From the NCBI GenBank assembly GCA_963930775.1, contig OZ005690.1, positions 13,294,411 to 13,358,410 on the forward strand: 64,000 bases of DNA. The letters are read 5' to 3'. The first letter of the stretch is position 1. Each line of letters opens with the position of its first letter. Made by a program: the position numbers and the translations under genes. This DNA comes from Cliona cf. orientalis (lineage: Eukaryota > Porifera > Demospongiae > Clionaida > Clionaidae). Below, in pieces: positions 24,456 through 36,000 of the stretch. The notes below the pieces were generated by a model. It made no database searches and had not been told where the DNA came from. It saw nothing but the letters and a program-made list of their open reading frames with translations.

Positions 24456-24930
24456 CATTTTGACATTCCAAATTATACTGTATATTGTCAAATTGCTATA
24501 TATTTTATGTATCAAGTTAGTGTCAAGTTTATCTAATTATACAAAATATACAAATTAGACAAATTTGACACCCTCTACACACTATAGTTAAGTTATACGC
24601 ATATGTATTATTGTATATGTATACTATAATGCAATTTGACATTCCAAATTATACTGTATATTGTCAAATTGCTATATATTTTATGTATCAAATCAGAGTC
24701 AAACTTACTGTATTATACAAAATATACAAATTAGACAAATTTGACACCCTTTACACAGCTATGCCTAGTTAAGTTGATTACAGTATGTATAGTATAATGC
24801 AATTTGATATTCCAAATTATACTGTATATTATCAAATTGCTATATACTTTATGTATCAAATCAGAGTCAAACTTAGTATAATATACAAAATATGCAAATT
24901 AGACAAATTTGACATCCTATTACTCATGAT
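24456..24930. repeat. Three tandem ~165-bp AT-rich units
   Basis: Each unit has AATGCAATTTGACATTCCAA or a close variant, AATTATACTGTATATTGTCA, and ACAAATTAGACAAATTTGACA. They begin near 24456, 24630 and 24797. A partial fourth unit may continue to about 25020. Confidence 0.75.
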
Positions 24931-25431
24931 TATTTTGATAATCCAATGGTATAGTTTGTCAAATTATTATCTAATTAATGTATAAAATTAGTGTCAAACT
25001 TATCTAATGGTAACTGTACTATAGCTACCATAAAATTGACAAAATATACTGGCAAAATCAAACTTTATCTTAATTTGACAAATCAAATGAGTGTAAAACA
25101 CGTATAATATCATTGATAATACACAGAAGTTATACAATTGTAAAGTCAAATAGCATTTATAAGGTAAAATTAGCCAAAACTGCACCAGTCTCGACTTTAG
25201 AAGCCAAGAAACAAAGCTCGAGCTGTTGCTTATCCTAGAAACAAGTCTACGCATTTCCATGCTATTTAAAGTGCATGCCATGGCTACGCAGTAAGCGTAC
25301 CTTTCAATCGATCGACGACTCCTCGAGCTGGACTCCGCCCTTCGCACCAAACCACTCAGTACTTCGATATCCTGCCGCCATACGCTCCTTTGAAACAGTT
25401 TACAGAGCACTGAGTCGCTAATCCTGGGACC

Positions 25432-25545
25432 GTTTTGCCTAGAGTACTTCATATTGCACTGTGGTTGCCTGTAGCTACTCATATTGCACTGTGGTTGCCC
25501 AAAGCTACTCATATTGCACTGTGGTTGCCTGTAGCTATTCTATAT
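25432..25545. repeat. 30-bp tandem repeat, three copies
   Basis: ATATTGCACTGTGGTTGCC occurs at 25451, 25481 and 25511. Confidence 0.85.
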
Positions 25546-25663
25546 GGATTTTAATGCACATAGCAACAATGTAGTAACGGGATATAAATTATAATAATAA
25601 TATAGTAAGGCAACTAGTAAATTTACTTATTGACAGGTATGCTGCATCTACACAAGTAGGTTT

Positions 25664-26132
25664 TCATATAGGTAGGGTTTCCACACAAAAAAATGAAGTT
25701 TTTCAAAACTTCTCAAAACTGTGGTAGGACGAAGATGTTCTTGGACTAACACTAATTCTCACTCCAGGTCACGCCCCCATGTTCATTTGCCGAGATATCG
25801 AGACTTTAATTATTCTCCAAATTTTGGCAAAATTTGCCAAAACGTGGGGTACCATCGTTATACAGTATGGTAAACGCTTCCTCATGCAATCACTGGATGA
25901 GGACGATCAATTTAGTAAGGCAGCCACAATAAATCACAGGTTGGAGCATATTAACCATCTGGCGCGACAATTTCGCCAAAAAACGCCAAATTTTTGTATC
26001 TCCACGTAAGAGTAATTTTGCACAGTATCATTCGAGATTTAGGGACGGTCCCAGTAGGCTAGCTAAATGCCGCAAAATGAGTGGTTTTTGGAAAGTTTGA
26101 TTTTTTCGTTGGATACCCTAATATAGGTCCTG
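25664..26132. mobile_element. MITE-like element, TAGGGTTTCCA / TGGATACCCTA ends
   Basis: The left end TATAGGTAGGGTTTCCACAC followed by AAAAAAATGAAGTTTTTC is mirrored by the right end, which reads outward as TATATTAGGGTATCCAACG then AAAAAATCAAAC. No transposase was found. Confidence 0.55.
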
Positions 26133-26269
26133 TAAACAGCTAATTACACAACAAAAATTCAACAATATTAACTACATAATAATTATTAAGGAGTGCCTGA
26201 TCAGTGCTCTTTATGAAAGTGGCCTTTCTTTCTGGGGATCTTATTTTGTTAGGAACTTAGGAAAGGGTG

Positions 26270-27115
26270 TTAAACATAATTATTATAGGGCACTTTGAAA
26301 TTCGTGGTTGGTCTTTTTAAGTGAAATTTATTTGCTCCCCTTGTACTGCTGTAATCAAAATTTGAATTTGTCATAAATTTGTAGAGTGGGGCACATCTGT
26401 GGAGGCATCTATGAACTTGGAGTAGCCGCAGGGTAGCATTCTGCCTTCTAATCTTCAGTGTGGTTAGGCCAAGCTGCTTTCTGAGTGGTTCACTGCTTGT
26501 ACACGGTGGTGGTTTGCTAAGGATAATCCTCATAGCATAGTTTTGGATTTGTTCTACCTGGTCACTGAGCTAGGGTTTTAATACTGCTTCAGCAGTCATA
26601 TACAACTGAATAGTAGTCAAGTTGGGAGAGTATGAAACTCAGAGCTGGTATAGTGATTTCCAAAAGCTTACTGGAAGATGGTTCCATAACGGCGAAGAAA
26701 GGCTATAGGCCGACTAGACACTTCCGGCGCAGGTTTAGGATGTGAGGTTTCCAGTTAATTGAGCTTGCATATTGTTGTCTACAATGACTCCAAGATACTT
26801 CACCTTTTCTTGCTGGACAATTTCCATTTAGACAAAGTTTGATAGTTTTGGCATACTTCTGTCTCCTTGGTGGACTCAAAAACCAACAATTGTGTTTTAT
26901 CTTCAAACCATTATCCTCTATCCACTTTACTAAACATGCCAGATCACTGCCAAGTCGGTCTCTAATGATGGATGGGTCCTTGGCAGAGCAGTAGATAGTG
27001 GTATCGTTTGCATAGAGATTTATGGAGCAGTGTTCAACGACTCGGGGTATATAGATCATTCACAAAGATAGTAAACAGCAATGGACCCAGGATGGTACCC
27101 TAGGTGACTCCAGTA
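26270..27115 (-). pseudogene. Decayed non-LTR retrotransposon reverse transcriptase
   Basis: The minus strand encodes LYANDTTIYCS near 27010, a degenerate form of the reverse transcriptase catalytic motif (usually YADD), followed by LACLVKWIEDNGLKIKHNC. The upstream text resembles the G-P-x-G-S-x-LGPLLF region but contains stops. A second open piece, 26533-26270, has LRKQLGLTTLKIRRQN and LHRCAPLYKF, typical of the region after the RT domain in LINE ORF2. Stops and frame breaks separate the pieces, so the element cannot be active. The family looks CR1/L2/jockey-like; I cannot resolve it further. Confidence 0.75.
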
Positions 27116-27505
27116 TGAACATAATTATATCATCACGGGATTACATCAACCAAGAGAACGCATGAAGTGAATCAGTCATCGCTACTCGTCAGAGAAGGCA
27201 ACATGCTGCTTACAAGGTATTTGCTGGATACTCTACATAATCACCGAATTCAAGTCTCAGATCTAGAAAGGCTCCATCGAGGCCCTGAATTTTTGCATGA
27301 TTACCTCATAGGTTACGTCACAATTACTCATAATTACCTAATAGCTGTAATTGAAGACAAAAATTTAACTATAATAATATTATAGCTACACTAGTACTGG
27401 TACCATTATTGACTAGCTAGCGTGCACCACTGTATATAATATTATAATACATAGTTCAGTCTTGCAAACACGATTTATCCATTCATTCTGTAGTTCAAGT
27501 GGTTA
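27116..27505. other. Spacer downstream of gene G, nothing recognised
   Basis: Contains the 3' flank of receptor G on the minus strand. No independent gene was seen. Confidence 0.35.
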
Positions 27506-30500
27506 TCATTTTGGTACACTCTTTGGTGGCCTGGGGGGAGCTGATATCTTTTTAGGCACATCAGATCTGCAATATTAACCAATAACTTAAAAGAAGTCTG
27601 ACTAACCGTATTCTATTGAATGAATACCACATGTACGTACATTGTCAAGTGAAACTTTAACATTGGCTAGCCTAAGGGTACATACATATTATTATAATTA
27701 ATATTTACCCAGCAAGTGGCTTAGGTGGTAGAGGTGGTAGTGATTCATCCTGATAGTGGTTGTACTTGTTTATCCTTACTCTTTCCTCCTCTTGTTGAGG
27801 CAACTCCAGAGCAGTTTTGGTGAACACTTGTTGGGAATCATCATCATCATCAGCATGTACAGGTAGTTTTCCTGAAAAATATGGCAATACTAGTGCACAC
27901 ACACACACAAAATTAATGTCATGTGCACACACATGTAATGTACACACTATCATGCATAATATTATGCACATAATATTAAGTTCGAACTCTTATGCCACAG
28001 CAAAATCAAGTAAACACGCCACTTTCTAGTGAAAAATTAGGTATTATAATAATTATTATTACCTGTTTCATAAACCATTTCAATATCATTAGCCAGTTTC
28101 TGAAGACCAATCCTTCTCAGTGCATTAGCGACATCTCTCCAAGTTGGGCGTCCTGGGAAGTTTCTAAGCCACTGATCCAGTATCTCCACAATGCTCTCCT
28201 CAGGTGGATAGTTAGAACACTTGTCCAGAACATCTTTACTGACCTCAAGAGCCTGACCTAACTGATACCACCGCGATGTTACAGCTCCTCGTACTTGGAT
28301 CAGTAGAGTGTTAAGGTTGAGGGAATCATCTGCATCAAAATTTACTTTAGGCAAAATTTGCATACATTATAAAATTTAATATGTTTACCAGCAATGGAGT
28401 CCTGGTTTGTTGCGATAACTGGCCTCTGTAAATTGTGATTTAATAGTGCATACTCCACTCTGTCATCCATATCATCTGGTTTTAGAGTGATAAACTGTTT
28501 AGCCCTCTTTTTTACAAAAGATGGTCCAATGTCAGCATAAACCACGGTATGATCCTGCTGGACTACTGGGTCTGGCTGTCCTGGTGAATTCTGCATAAAT
28601 AGTGGATCGGTTAGATACCTAGGACAAGGAATCTATATACAGTATTTAGCATCCCAATTGCAATGGTCCTGAGCTGTGACACCCGAGCATTGCGAGGGTA
28701 TTACAGTGTAGTCCACTTAATTCAAATCCGCTTAAGATGAATTTTGTCTAATTCAAATTCTTTCAGATTCCCTACATAGAGTTAATAATGATAAGCTTAC
28801 TACCAATGGCCTTGGTAAAGGCAGATGTGGAAACAGGCTAGAGAAGAGAGACACATTATCCTGGAACAAATTCCAGGATCCAGCCGGGATTTGAACTCGG
28901 GACCTCCTGATTTCTAGTCAGACACTCTTACCACTGAGCTACTGGACCGGCAGCGGAGTGTAGGAAGATGGCATTTCCATAGGACATGAGGTCCTATGGA
29001 AATGCCCTAGGTCCAGTAGCTCAGTGGTAAGAGTGTCTGACTAGAAACAGGGGTGGGCAAATGGGAGCCAAAGAGCCAATTGTGGCTCCACCAGGATTTC
29101 TTGTGGCTCTTGGCTAAGATCTGACAATTTGTTAGCTACACTAAGCTAGAATAATTGTCACTGGCTTTAGGTATTTTAATTATGTGATCAATTGAAGAAT
29201 ATCACTGCGGCTAGCTATTTATAATACGAGGTTTAAGAACATCTTATCAACTTGACAAGTATGTTTTTTTCTCAAAAAGAAGGGATAGCTAATGAGTAGT
29301 TTTGCCAGCCCCCATAAAATAAGTAATGTTTCAAGTGAAGTTTTGGGGGGGGGGGGGGAGGGGGAGGGGGTGGGGAGTGGGGAGGTCGAGATCGTCAGTG
29401 CTGTGTATGCATGGGCATTGGCTCTACAGTAGAACTTTCCTTGTAACTTTGGCTCAGTGATTCAGTTCGCTTGCCCACCCCTGTAGAAATCAGGAGGTCC
29501 CGAGTTCAAATCCCGGCTGGATCCTGGAATTTTTTCCAGGATAATGTGTCTCTCTTCTCTAGCCTGTTTCCCTACATAGAGCTAATACATAAATTTGAAT
29601 TGGTCTTTTAAATTCTCTTAATTAGAAAAATTACAGCCAGCTTTAGCATACAAAAGTACACATATTTATATAAATATAGAACAGAGATCACATGCATAAT
29701 ATTATGGAGATCACTACAATCCTCATTGAGATACTGTGAAACTATAAGTGTCTATTATACTTAAATCACTCTCAGAACAATTCTAAAGCTTCATATATGG
29801 CTGAATGCTCCACTAATAAGCATTGCAGGGTCTCAATACAGTGTTTTATATGGATCTCTGTAATTCAAATTTTCGTTTAATTCAAATATTTTTCATGGAT
29901 TTAGAGATTCGATTTAAGTGGACTACACTGTACTAAGGGATGCTAAATACCATTGGCCAAGGTGAGCTAAGTTATTTAGAGTTTTACAACTGTTGCTATA
30001 GTAATTTGCCTTGGAGCTCCATGGATCCTATTGGCCAAAATTTACAAGTAACTGATACCTACAAGTAATTTATAGCTATTCTAAAATTACCTAGTGCACT
30101 ATATGAATTATAGTATTGCTAATAATTATGCAGATCTATTAGCCAACTGTTTTGCCGCTCATTGATGCTAGCTATATACTATACTATAATATTATTATAA
30201 ACTCTGAAATAAGTACCATAATAATGTTATAATAATTACGTGTTGATTCTATAATTATGTCATGCATGCATGGAAATTTCCCAAACACAATACGTATCAT
30301 GCATGTAGTTACCTATACTCGTATATTAATTACCTCAGCATGTTGGTGATAAGCATTTTCTAGCTGAATGTTACTGCAAATAATATTATTATTATATCGA
30401 TGATACAATTTTATGATATAGCCATATATTGAACATGCATGGTTTCTGTGGCCTGTATAATAATATAATATTATTATTATGACATTGTAGAGTTTCTCTA

Positions 30501-32243
30501 CATCTTGGTATGTGCATGACTTTCTCTCAGTTTCTACACCAGTTTACCTGTTAGCGACTATCCTCTTTGATTGCATAAAATCTATAAAATTGGCTTTGTT
30601 TCAGGGTATATACTCACAATAATTATTATGGCAGTACCTCCTTTAATCAAGCATAAAATAGCTGCAACAGCAGTGATAATGACTGTAGCACCAATTATTA
30701 GTACCCCCAGCACACTGCCAAGAATTATTTCTAGACCAGTACCTGCAGCTGGTGGTACATGTACAGTTATAGATGATGAACAAGTAAACTGAGTTGGATC
30801 AGGAATCCAATTTCCACTGCTCTGACATGTTACAATAATAATTTGTTCATTATCATTCATATTTTCACAGGTTAAAACTAAAACAGATCTAGAACCCTCC
30901 AGAGTAGAATTGTAGTTTAGAGTGACATTCCCGTCCACAAGTGGTTCTCCACAGTCAGCTGCATGATAAAATAATAATATCATGTGCATGACATAATAAT
31001 TATTATTATCACCTATGCAGTCCACCTGTCCAGGGTCTGGTTCCCATTCTCCAATCCCAGTACATACTGATGCATTTGGGCCAATCAATACAAATCCAGC
31101 TGCAGGAGGGCATGTGTATGTGATGAACTGTCCCTCTCTGTGAGGATTTTCCTTAGATCCATTGACCATAACAACAGGGTCATGTAACAGTTGTGTTGGT
31201 AGATCACAGGTTACTGCATAATATGTTAAATATAATTATGCAATAGCAATGTTAATATTGTGCATAATTATTAATTTTCCACATAATACATTTTCATCGT
31301 GACTTACCATATTTCAATACCCTGGTTGTAGTGACACCACAGAGATTTGATACAATGGATACATTGTATTGAATGTTGTAAGAAATTGTTAAATTTATCA
31401 CAATGCTGTTGTGGCCCATTACATTAGTAAACTCAGTGACTGGTGAAATATTGACACTGTAAACTGCTCCAGCTGCTCGAGGCCATTGAAGTGTGACTGT
31501 GACACTGTTACTCAAAAAATGGCTCACTGTGGTAACTTTCAATCTATTAAGAAAGCGATCTATAGAAAATCAACATCATAATAAGAGATTACAACTCCAA
31601 TTCATTCAAATACCTTTATTGGCGACATTAATTGTTACTATTGGCACTCTATTTGCATTGCCATTGATCATTTCTTCAGAACAGTGGATGGTTGATCCAT
31701 TCATTTCGGTGGTAACATTAATCATCATCTGGCTAGTCAATGGGCTACTGGAGGTACGTGTGACAGTAAATGCAGAAGAATGTAAGTCATCAAATTGTAG
31801 AACTGTTGTACTGGTAGCTCCTTGATTTGCGACTACAGTGTCACGAGTCATAGCCAGGTGAGGAACAGAAACTGTCCAGAACAAGAAAGGGCCGGTGTTT
31901 ATATCACATGTTAGCAGAACTTGCCCTCCAGGGCAAACAGATACCATTCCCAGAGGGGACAGTATTATAGATGTACCTATCACTGATAAAAAAATTAATA
32001 AAGTCCATAAAATATTTCAAGCAATAATCATGATTGATAGCAATGTTAAACTTTATAGCTACACAGCTTTTTTGCTGTAGATACTCCACTATGACCACGT
32101 ACGTTTTGGTAATAAAATTTAATAGGTTAGACACTGAAGCCAAGGGATCTACTAATTATTATACCTTCAGAGCAGCTGGAGAGTGTTAATGTTATCATTA
32201 ATACTCGAAATGTTGACTTGTGAATCGGTATAAATAGGTACAT
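27506..32243 (-). CDS. Receptor G: Ig, FN3, CCP, CCP, TM, two ITIMs, Death domain
   Basis: Eleven exons (minus): 32243-32165 signal, 31976-31614 Ig, 31559-31308 FN3, 31213-31013 CCP1, 30958-30638 CCP2+TM, 30581-30548, 30373-30334, 28590-28389 ITIMs, 28344-28063 Death, 27871-27709 proline-rich, 27566-27506 end. Together 665 codons plus stop, with every phase matching. Ig about residues 27-147, FN3 to 231, CCPs to about 360, TM about 376-404. The tail has VVYADI and VEYALL, both strict ITIMs, tyrosines 29 residues apart. Residues about 500-590 form a Death domain (SRWYQLGQALEVSKDVLDKC, LDQWLRNFPGRPTWRDVANA, LRRIGLQKLANDIE). The C-terminus has PPLPPKP and APPRPP, SH3-ligand type. The long intron 28591-30333 holds nested transposons. 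This combination is unlike any receptor I know. It implies a membrane receptor linking phosphotyrosine and Death-adaptor signalling (inferred). Confidence 0.92.
28876..28948 (-). tRNA. tRNA-like sequence (anticodon AGA), probable SINE head
   Basis: On the minus strand GGTCCAG pairs with CTGGATC as a 7-bp acceptor stem with one G-T wobble pair. The D arm is GCTC/GAGT and the anticodon stem TCTGA/TCAGG encloses CTAGAAA (anticodon AGA). The T arm CCGAG-TTCAAAT-CCCGG has one mismatch. Serine tRNAs normally have a long variable arm; this one has only about 5 bases. That, and its repetition at 29010, favour a tRNA-derived repeat over a working tRNA gene. Confidence 0.5.
29010..29524 (+). other. Second tRNA-like copy, split by an insertion
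   Basis: The 5' part 29010-29047 (GGTCCAGTAGCTCAGTGGTA onwards) and the 3' part from 29484 (TAGAAATCAGGAGGTCCCGA onwards) are the same tRNA-like sequence as at 28876-28948. The break falls in the anticodon loop and TAGAAA is repeated on both sides. Confidence 0.65.
29048..29483. mobile_element. hAT-type non-autonomous element
   Basis: Ends CAGGGGTGGGCAAATG and CTTGCCCACCCCTG form terminal inverted repeats. TAGAAA is duplicated at 29042-29047 and 29484-29489. Inside is a G-rich tract from 29345. CAGGGG ends are typical of hAT elements, although the visible duplication is 6 rather than 8 bases. Confidence 0.75.
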
Positions 32244-33004
32244 TGTAGCTAATGCCTATCTTTCAATCACTCCTTTATGGTTGACAGTGAGTTGTTGGAG
32301 TCCTGATCGATTAATTATTGATAGGCGGAGATAAATAATCGTACTTCGAGCGCATGCAAGAAATGAAACGATTTATTGTACGATCTTGCGTCCACTGATG
32401 ATCACGAAGTCACTGAGATTTGTCCTCAATGAAGTGTCGAAAAATCACACTTGCAAGTGCTATTGGGAATAAGTCTAGTTACTGCGCATGCTCACGTCCC
32501 CCACTCATCGTGTCCATTCCTAGTCCCATTTTATCCCACCGTGGGCCTGGAAATCGGAACGAGCCTGCGACCGGGTGCTGCTGAAGGCTATTTTCAAAGA
32601 AAATTATGGTGAGTTTGTGTAACTGTGTGTGGGTCTTATACTAAGGAAAGAGAGGGGGGAGGCGACGGAATTGGGAAGGATCGCTTAAGGTTGAAGCCCG
32701 GGGTCAGGGCCTATTCGGTCGAAAAGTTTCGCTAATGCGATAAAAATCGCTTTACAGGGTAAAGCTTTTACCAACGAGGATAGTGGCAAAGTTGGCAAAA
32801 TCTCTCACCATACTTCTATAGTTGTATAAGCTAATATTATTTATTAGCCTTGTAGCTACCCAGACCCGGAAGGAGGAGGAAGGAACTTTACTGGTACTTT
32901 AATATTGAATGCACATGCACCAACTACCCCAAGAAAACCTAGGGTGCCGCAAGTGACTATATGCTTTTTCACCCTTTCTCCTTCCCCACTTTAAGGGCCA
33001 TGGT
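32244..33004. promoter_or_regulatory. Shared upstream region of divergent genes G and H
   Basis: Gene G starts at 32243 on minus and gene H at 33005 on plus, leaving 761 bp between start codons. The middle (about 32380-32740) is visibly richer in CpG than the flanks. A likely 5'UTR intron of H runs from the donor ATG|GTGAGT at 32609 to a pyrimidine-rich acceptor ending TTTAAG at 32995. Transcription start sites cannot be fixed by eye; promoter activity is inferred from layout and base composition. Confidence 0.5.
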
Positions 33005-36000
33005 ATGAGTAAACGGATTTGCAAAGCTATTCTATTGGTGATCTGGGTATATGTATGTACATGTAAGATTGCTCATATCTTCATGTCAATTTGCAGGTGC
33101 AATGATAATAATATTATTATAATAATATTAAAATTTGTAGTTGTTAATGGTGGCCATCATGAAGTCAAACTTTACTTTATGCAATGTTTTTTTATATATG
33201 TAGATAGTTACATTTTTGTATTTATTATGCTAGGGCTGGTTCTGCTTGTCATGGATAATTATTATATCAGGTAAGTGCTACTAAGTATATTGATACCTGC
33301 AAAATGACTGCTATTACTGTACATGTATCTTTGCAAAAAAGAACCCATGGGCAGTGTACCTTACATGTACATTGGACCTAGACTAGGACCCGGGGGGGGG
33401 GGGGGGGGGGGGGGATGGGCCGGTGTTCGAATTATCACTCGCTGTTAGATGTGAAAGAGCAACCAGATAAGTACCTTCACAATCTTCATTGTTAGAATAG
33501 TAGGCACAACTGCTATTGATTTCACAGTGCCACGTCACCACCATAACTCAAATATGACGACTATACTTCAAATAATCTAAATACATGTAGCCTGCCAAAC
33601 AGCCGCATAACTAAAATTTATGCCGTTTCAGCACCAAAAGCAATCGTGCATGGTTTGCAATCCTAACCATGCCCACTTAAAAGGAACTGTGTCCCTATAT
33701 AAGAGCCACCTGATAATCAAAGTGGTACGTCACACGTATGCAAGCGGCATGTGCGGCCAACCACATGCCGTGTGCCATGCCCACAGCTGTTGATCAATCG
33801 AGCCCAATGCACCTTGTGATGACAGCCGCGTAAGCCCGAAAATGAACGCTAAACATTCGAATAGAGACTCGAGACTAAGTTCACCTTTCTACTCAGTTTA
33901 GTATCCTTGTGAAATTGATTTCGCCGAGTACACACCTGATTGTGGGCACAGTGCTTGACCTGCCAGCCAGGCATGGGGAAGTGGCATCTCCCACGTTCTT
34001 GATGAAACGTTGGGGATCCTCATCTGGCTTCCGTTACTAAAAATACGCTTATATAGTGATATAATTCCTTTAATAGTGATTGCACATGCATACTCCAGGG
34101 TGGCTACATATAGGCGCATAACATTTAAGTAAACATTAGACCTTAGCAGGAAATTGAACCCGAAGTGGTGGTGGGGGATATTCTATAATGGGCAAGGATG
34201 GTAATTTTGGTGATATGTTTCTATGTACGTGTTCTGTACGTGTATGTGTCAGTAATGGTTTGGAAGCTTAAGTATAAGCCAGGCACATTGCTTGTATTCC
34301 CTAGCTGGTGAGCTTTCGATGGATGAAAGAACCAGTATTGGCTTCTTTTCAACTAGGATAGCAAATGTATGATTAGCCATAGATCCAACAAGACTACTGG
34401 CTCATTATTGATTGTAGCACACCGGCAGATGACTTTCTGTGCATGCACTGCTGCATGGTACATGTGACTATTATGAAACCACATACAATATGCATTAATT
34501 TCAAGCTTGTGGTTATAATTACCTTATGCTTGGATTGACCCATGTGAGCAACTTACTGTTACAGTAATAATAAATTATTGAGCATGCAGTACCACTCAGT
34601 GCACTTGTGCCAAAGGTTTCGCACTATAGTGCTTTATATCCATTGCAATATTATCTACAGCCATTAGTGTATCATGTCAAGAATTGACCACTTTACTACC
34701 ACAAGATGGTGATGCCTGTATGAGGAGTGAAGTTACCTTCACTTGTACAGTTAGAGGCTCACGAAACCTGACAACTTTGATTCTAGCTTGGAGCAGTGAT
34801 GAGTACATTGGGAATGGTAAAGTATTTCGTTTCTTATCAACCAATACACCTGGAACAAATTTTACAAGTATGATCAATGAAAATGTAACTGCCATACTTA
34901 CAAACAAGACAAACATCGGCGGAGTACCTATACTGGTGTCTGAGTTGCATATTGTCGGTGCTAATCAGAGATCTATGATAACATGTGAGAGTGTAACAAA
35001 TGAAAGTTCAGCGAATACAGTAATTTCTATATCAGGTATGTACATGTACTAGACTAAATAAATGTGCATACTGACGTCTGGTTGATCATAAAATTGAAAG
35101 TTTCATCCCATAAAACAAGTATAGTGTGGTGGTAGATTCAATGTTCGAGCAGAGCAAGAACACGGTCACGTTAAGTTCGAACAGCTGCTCTTGACATACA
35201 GTGCTAGGGCAAATTCTTGTAGCCAAATATTATGACGAGAGCCCAGGAAATTCTGTACACCAATCTTAAGAGTGCTTAGCATCGAGGGACACATTCCACG
35301 GAATATAGCACTGATAGCTACACAAAGATGAACTTTTATATATAGCTCAATCATGTATTGATCCTATCCTATCCATAACAATCTGCTGAGTCTTTGCAAT
35401 GGAGTTACAGATTAGTTTCAGTGCAAGAAGCTTCTTTACTTCAACAAAAGAGCGACTGCCTTGTGGTGGCAGATAAGCTCGATCATAGAGTGAGATAAAG
35501 TCATTTTTGCTAAATATAATTATAGTGGTGATTACGTGTGCATGATTAGAGTGTCTAGGCACAAACATGTGGACCAGGATGATATCACAGCGCTGCTTCC
35601 CCATATGCCAACTACAATTGAGTGTCCCCATTTGGCTTACTTATACATATTGATAAGTAACTTACATTGTACAACATTACAATGTAATAATCAAGGGACA
35701 ATCAAGTATATTGTTTGCATCTGAACTATTTACATGTACATTAGTGGTCAATAAAAAGTTAACGTTCCGTTTTGTTTGCACAATAATTATTGTTTAGATA
35801 CATAGCATTTTTATTTATACACGGTTCTGCAGTACACAGCAGTACACATGCGCGCATTTTTACATTCATGAGAAGGCTTAATTGGTAGGTGTGACCGCAC
35901 TGCAATAATTGACCGTTCTCGATGCCTTGTGGAAGAAATAAGCTTTCGGGAAGCTGTGAGCAATTGAGAAGCACAGCCAACCTTCGTACTGACTCGATAA

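Larger units (their letters stand above)
28702..29932. mobile_element. Mariner/Tigger-like element with nested insertions
   Basis: The outer ends are TACAGTGTAGTCCACTTAA and its complement TTAAGTGGACTACACTGTA, typical of Tc1/mariner (pogo/Tigger) non-autonomous elements with TA sites. Inside lie a divergent pair of tRNA-like sequences in inverted orientation and a separate insertion at 29048-29483. It sits within an intron of gene G. Confidence 0.7.

Noticed and set aside
26270..27115. Active reverse transcriptase gene
   Set aside because: The catalytic YADD is changed to YAND, and stops and frame breaks interrupt the domain.
28876..28948. Functional tRNA-Ser(AGA)
   Set aside because: It lacks the long variable arm of serine tRNAs and has a mispaired T stem. 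A second copy sits in inverted orientation within the same transposon. Kept only as a tRNA-like feature.
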